NCBI GenBank assembly: GCA_023910605.1
Contig: JAAVVV010000001.1
Span: 2,780,698 to 2,844,697 of the forward strand
From: Bosea sp. (in: a-proteobacteria)
GTDB lineage: Bacteria; Pseudomonadota; Alphaproteobacteria; Rhizobiales; Beijerinckiaceae
DNA length: 64,000 nt
Direction of reading: 5' to 3'
Of this stretch, positions 62,283-64,000 are shown piece by piece. Made by a program: the position numbers and the translations under genes. A model generated the notes under the pieces. The model was not told the origin of the DNA. It worked only from the letters and a program-made list of their open reading frames with translations, and made no database searches. Position 1 is the stretch's first letter. Each line of letters opens with the position of its first letter.

Positions 62283-63407
62283 ATGAATGTGCTCTATGTC
62301 TGCAACGACCATGCCTATTTCGAGGCGCACCGGCGCTGGCTGGCCGAGGAGGCCCGGCGGCAGGGCATGGCGGTGAGCGTGGCCTGCGGCCATGTCCGCA
62401 CGGATGACGAGAGCCTCGGACCCGTGGACTTTCCGCTGCAGGTGGAGCGGCACAGCCTGTCCGTCCCGGGCGACCTCGCGCTTGCCTTGGCCATCCTGAG
62501 GGCCGTACGCAGCACGAAGGCTGATGTCGTTCATCTCATCACCATCAAGCCCGTGCTGGTGGGGCTCCTCGCGCTATGGCTTGTGCCATCCGTACGGCGC
62601 GTGGTCGCGACCTTTCCCGGTCTGGGCCGTCTGTTCGACCCTGCCGACGACAGCGCCAAGGCGCGGCTGCGGCGCAGGCTCGTGCTGCTCGGGCTCAAGC
62701 TCGGGCTTGCCCCATCTCGCGTGAAGGCGGTGTTCGAGACGGAGGCTGACCGGGCGACGCTGGTCGGCCTTGGCGTGGCGCCGCCCAACCAGGCCTTCCA
62801 TATCGCGGGGGCGGGAGTGGACCCGGGCGCCTTTAGGCGGGCGCCGCTCCCGGAAGGTCGCTTCACGGTGCTTTTCGCAGGGCGCCTGCTGCGTGCCAAG
62901 GGCGTGCTTGTCGTTACCGAGGCTGCCCGGCAGGTGGCGGCCACACGCCATGACATCCACTTCGTCATTGCTGGCGGCGCGCAGGCGGGCGATCCAGACG
63001 GGCTCGACGGCGCGGAATTGGCCGCGCTCGCACGTGATCCGCATGTGGAGTTGCTGGGCCCGGTTCCCATCCAGCAGATACCGGATCTGCTCGCCAGGGC
63101 ACATGTTGTTGTGCTCCCCACCAGTTATCAGGAGGGCGTGCCCCGCATCCTGATCGAGGCAGGGGCCGTGGGCCGGCCGGCCATCGTCTCGGACAATGAG
63201 GGCTGCAAGGCTTTCGTCGAGGATGGTCAAAGCGGGCTTGTCCTTGAAAGCCTCACCGCCGATGCGCTTGCCGCGGCAGTGATCCAGCTCGCCAGCGACA
63301 GGACGCTTATCGAGAAGCTCGCCGCAGGCGCGTCGGCGCGGGTGAGCGAAGGCCGCTTTTCGCAGCGAGACGTAGCCATCACTACTCTGGCACTCTACAG
63401 GGCCTAG
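62283..63407 (+). CDS. Glycosyltransferase family 4 (GT-B) protein
   Basis: 374 residues from the ATG at 62283, chosen because it gives the compact start MNVLYVCNDHAYFEAHRRWL; an ATG at 62253 is the alternative and would overlap the transferase gene by 20 bases. The GT4 features are LFAGRLLRAKGVLVVTEAAR (about residue 205), a GPVPIQQIPDLLARAHVVVL block, and the EX7E-like region SYQEGVPRILIEAGAVGRPA. It adds a sugar to the lipid-linked acceptor on the cytoplasmic face; donor unknown. Confidence 0.9.
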   Translation: MNVLYVCNDHAYFEAHRRWLAEEARRQGMAVSVACGHVRTDDESLGPVDFPLQVERHSLSVPGDLALALAILRAVRSTKADVVHLITIKPVLVGLLALWLVPSVRRVVATFPGLGRLFDPADDSAKARLRRRLVLLGLKLGLAPSRVKAVFETEADRATLVGLGVAPPNQAFHIAGAGVDPGAFRRAPLPEGRFTVLFAGRLLRAKGVLVVTEAARQVAATRHDIHFVIAGGAQAGDPDGLDGAELAALARDPHVELLGPVPIQQIPDLLARAHVVVLPTSYQEGVPRILIEAGAVGRPAIVSDNEGCKAFVEDGQSGLVLESLTADALAAAVIQLASDRTLIEKLAAGASARVSEGRFSQRDVAITTLALYRA

Positions 63408-63475
63408 CTGATCGGTCCCGGCGCACCCCCGCATCCCGGAAAGCTGAGCAGCCTGATGCCAAGTGCTTGATAAAA

Positions 63476-63552
63476 TGGCGCGCCCGAAAGGATTCGAACC
63501 TCTGACCCTCAGATTCGTAGTCTGATGCTCTATCCAGCTGAGCTACGGGCGC
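63476..63552 (-). tRNA. tRNA-Arg (anticodon ACG)
   Basis: Read on the minus strand: acceptor GCGCCCG pairs with CGGGCGC, anticodon loop CTACGAA (ACG), T-arm GGTTCGAATCC, CCA encoded. 77 nt. ACG is normally edited to ICG to read CGN codons. Confidence 0.97.
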
Positions 63553-63732
63553 GTTCTCAATGCGGCGTCGACCGCTGAGTTGGCGAGTGTCTACCGGGTC
63601 GCTGCGACCTTGGCAACCCTCTTTTGAAGCGCGAGGGAGCCGTTCTGCCGAAGGCCTCCCCCCGCCCCCATCGACGCTTCCAGGACCAAGGAAAGACAGG
63701 GCGGCGACCAGCCGGATATGGACCACGACAGA

Positions 63733-64000
63733 TCAGGCGGCGAGGCGCTTGCCGCTGCCGGCATCGAACAGATGCGTGCTCATCCGGTCCGGCGTGATGC
63801 GGATCACCTCGCCCGGCCTTGCTGCGATTCGCTCGCGGAAGAGGCAGGTGAAGGGCTGGCCGGCGATCTCGGCCACGACCTGGGTTTCCGATCCCATGGG
63901 TTCGACGACATGGACGCGCGCCTCGAGGCCCGCCCCGTCAAGCCGCACATGCTCGGGCCTGAGGCCATAAACCGCCGGCCTGTCGCCCGAGGCAGATGGC
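63733..64000 (-). CDS. Sugar ABC transporter ATPase (MalK/UgpC type), C-terminal TOBE domain, truncated by window edge
   Basis: 89 codons visible, open to the window end. They read YGLRPEHVRLDGAG, then RVHVVEPMGSETQVVAEIAG and RITPDRMSTHLFDAGSGKRL, the C-terminal regulatory (TOBE/OB) domain of MalK/UgpC ATPases. The nucleotide-binding domain lies outside. Substrate is probably a sugar or polyol, judged by family only. Confidence 0.85.
   Translation of the reverse strand, partial: PSASGDRPAVYGLRPEHVRLDGAGLEARVHVVEPMGSETQVVAEIAGQPFTCLFRERIAARPGEVIRITPDRMSTHLFDAGSGKRLAA

Overview
The window looks like a chromosomal segment of a GC-rich alphaproteobacterium, most likely of the order Hyphomicrobiales (Rhizobiales). 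This is inferred from base composition, the many ABC uptake systems with GntR/FCD and MarR regulators, the heterotetrameric sarcosine oxidase genes, a DUF1289 protein and the rlmB - tRNA-Tyr - tRNA-Gly arrangement. No rRNA, CRISPR array or phage was seen. Genus cannot be fixed from sequence alone.

Layout. 1-1782: end of a Crp/Fnr regulator, a small secreted protein with its terminator, a C-terminal scrap of an ABC solute-binding protein, and an FCD regulator. 1905-8532: a taurine/nitrate-type ABC transporter divergent from a GMC oxidoreductase, two carboxymuconolactone-decarboxylase-like proteins and an SDR. 8588-13029: an IS3 transposase relic, tRNA-Gly and tRNA-Tyr, rlmB, a secreted protein, an MFS (MHS-type) transporter with terminator, and tRNA-Thr. 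13050-23622: a MarR regulator, creatininase-family hydrolase, dipeptide-type ABC transporter and polysaccharide deacetylase on the minus strand, divergent from the matching solute-binding protein, an isoaspartyl peptidase, a ketopantoate-reductase-like protein and an SDR. 23638-27385: a decayed zinc alcohol dehydrogenase, a GAPDH resembling the ArsJ-associated type, an ABC ATPase fragment, and an FCD regulator divergent from a DapA-family lyase/aldolase across a clear palindrome.

27764-53891 is the most interesting part: two divergent operons that look like a corrinoid-dependent N-methyl-betaine catabolic system. The left arm encodes a corrinoid protein, a DUF1638 protein, a small 'virulence factor' domain protein and a 2Fe-2S/ASKHA corrinoid reactivase. 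The right arm encodes a membrane desaturase-like protein, sarcosine oxidase SoxBDAG, a dimethylglycine-dehydrogenase-like flavoprotein, a DUF1289 protein, a fusion of a homocysteine S-methyltransferase with an MttB-family (non-pyrrolysine) methyltransferase, a histidine-ammonia-lyase-family protein without the MIO triad, a complete dipeptide-type ABC transporter, and four further proteins (Ldh2-like, enolase-superfamily, ornithine-cyclodeaminase-like, PhnD-like). The proposed chemistry is: import a quaternary amine, move one methyl through the corrinoid protein to homocysteine, remove the other methyls oxidatively, and cleave the backbone. A perfect TGGTNNNACCA-type dyad lies between the arms.

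53892-57012 is a mobile-element junction: an intact IS66-type element with an 8-bp target duplication sits inside an IS256-family remnant that is joined to an IS110-family remnant. 57389-63407 is a reduced polysaccharide locus (O-antigen-ligase-like protein, an epimerase/dehydratase with a large internal deletion, a WecA/MraY-type transferase, a glycosyltransferase). The window ends with tRNA-Arg and the C-terminus of a sugar ABC ATPase.
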